Translations under genes and position numbers: made by a program
The notes under the pieces: model-generated
Told to the model about the DNA's origin: nothing
Databases searched by the model: none
Seen by the model: only the letters and a program-made list of their open reading frames with translations
Shown: positions 5,043 to 5,374 of the stretch, one piece after another
Layout: each line of letters begins with the position of its first letter
Position numbering within the stretch: the first letter of the stretch is position 1
From: Pseudomonas sp.
Lineage (GTDB): Bacteria > Pseudomonadota > Gammaproteobacteria > Pseudomonadales > Pseudomonadaceae
NCBI GenBank assembly: GCA_003488145.1
Contig: DNMQ01000353.1
Span: forward strand, 4,521 to 9,894
Reading direction: 5' to 3'
DNA length: 5,374 bases

Positions 5043-5374
5043 ATGCAGAATGAACCTCGTAAGGTCCGCGAATTTCGTCGCCGCGAACAGGAAATCCTCG
5101 ATACCGCGTTGCAGCTTTTTCTCGACCAGGGAGAGGACAGCGTTACTGTCGAGATGATTGCCGATGCGGTCGGTATCGGCAAAGGCACGATCTACAAGCA
5201 CTTCAAGTCCAAGGCCGAAATCTACCTGCGGCTGATGCTGGACTACGAGCGCGACCTGAACCAGATCCTCCACTCTCCCGACCTGGACCGCGACAAGGAA
5301 GCGCTTTCGCGCGCCTACTTCGAGTTCCGCATGCGCGACCCGCAGCGCTATCGGCTGTTCGACCGCCTCGAGGA
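5043..5374 (+). CDS. TetR/AcrR-family transcriptional regulator, 3' end outside the window
   Basis: The first 110 residues of a TetR-family repressor are visible; the gene runs off the window in frame. After a basic N-terminus (KVREFRRREQ), residues 15-61 form the typical TetR DNA-binding domain. A first helix (ILDTALQLFLDQG, 18-30) is followed by the helix-turn-helix (VTVEMIADAVGIGKGTIYKHF, 34-54), with the signature GIGKGTIYKHFKSKAEIY at 44-61. The ligand-binding domain begins after about residue 65. From memory it closely resembles P. aeruginosa PA2957, which lies in the same neighbourhood; its ligand is not known to me. The ATG at 5043 follows only a weak ribosome binding site (AAGCAG, 5030-5035) and may be translated poorly. 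The divergent aminotransferase gene is an obvious candidate target, together with its own promoter. Confidence 0.92.
   Translation, partial: MQNEPRKVREFRRREQEILDTALQLFLDQGEDSVTVEMIADAVGIGKGTIYKHFKSKAEIYLRLMLDYERDLNQILHSPDLDRDKEALSRAYFEFRMRDPQRYRLFDRLE

Overview
The window looks like a chromosomal core region of a Pseudomonas-type gammaproteobacterium, probably in or near the P. stutzeri (Stutzerimonas) group. The PilZ protein is, from memory, almost identical to that of P. aeruginosa. The order holB-pilZ-tatD (YcfH type), then a small RNA-like locus, then a TetR regulator matches what I recall of the P. aeruginosa PA2961-PA2957 region. The DNA is GC-rich with the usual pseudomonad codon bias throughout. 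I see no phage, IS element, CRISPR array, tRNA or rRNA.

Layout. (1) Positions 1-830 hold the 3' part of holB (DNA polymerase III delta' subunit). It is followed 31 bp later by pilZ (862-1218, type IV pilus assembly) and then by a hairpin-plus-T-tract terminator (1242-1264). (2) A candidate promoter at 1277-1303 precedes a TatD-family hydrolase gene (1338-2123), with a second candidate terminator at 2182-2206. (3) An aroP-like aromatic amino acid permease gene (2232-3629) has a strong Shine-Dalgarno sequence. (4) A 204-bp convergent gap (3630-3833) holds no protein gene. On the minus strand it has the architecture of a small regulatory RNA: a -10-like box, a 5' hairpin with a C-rich loop, a linker with an anti-Shine-Dalgarno sequence, and a terminator hairpin followed by eight T. 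By position and layout I propose it is the RgsA/P16 sRNA. (5) A PLP-dependent class V aminotransferase-fold enzyme (minus strand, 3834-4967) is divergent from (6) a TetR-family regulator (5043 to the window end), with overlapping candidate promoters between them.

How the genes work together. holB and pilZ are probably cotranscribed, and tatD sits beside holB as ycfH does in E. coli. This is shared housekeeping order rather than one pathway. The aminotransferase/TetR pair shares a 75-bp divergent control region, so local control by the TetR protein is plausible but unproven. aroP lies between tatD and the sRNA locus, and it appears to be the one gene extra to the P. aeruginosa order I remember. 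I found no convincing undescribed multigene system. The most rewarding item is the sRNA-like locus and its tail-to-tail, probably antisense, relation with aroP.
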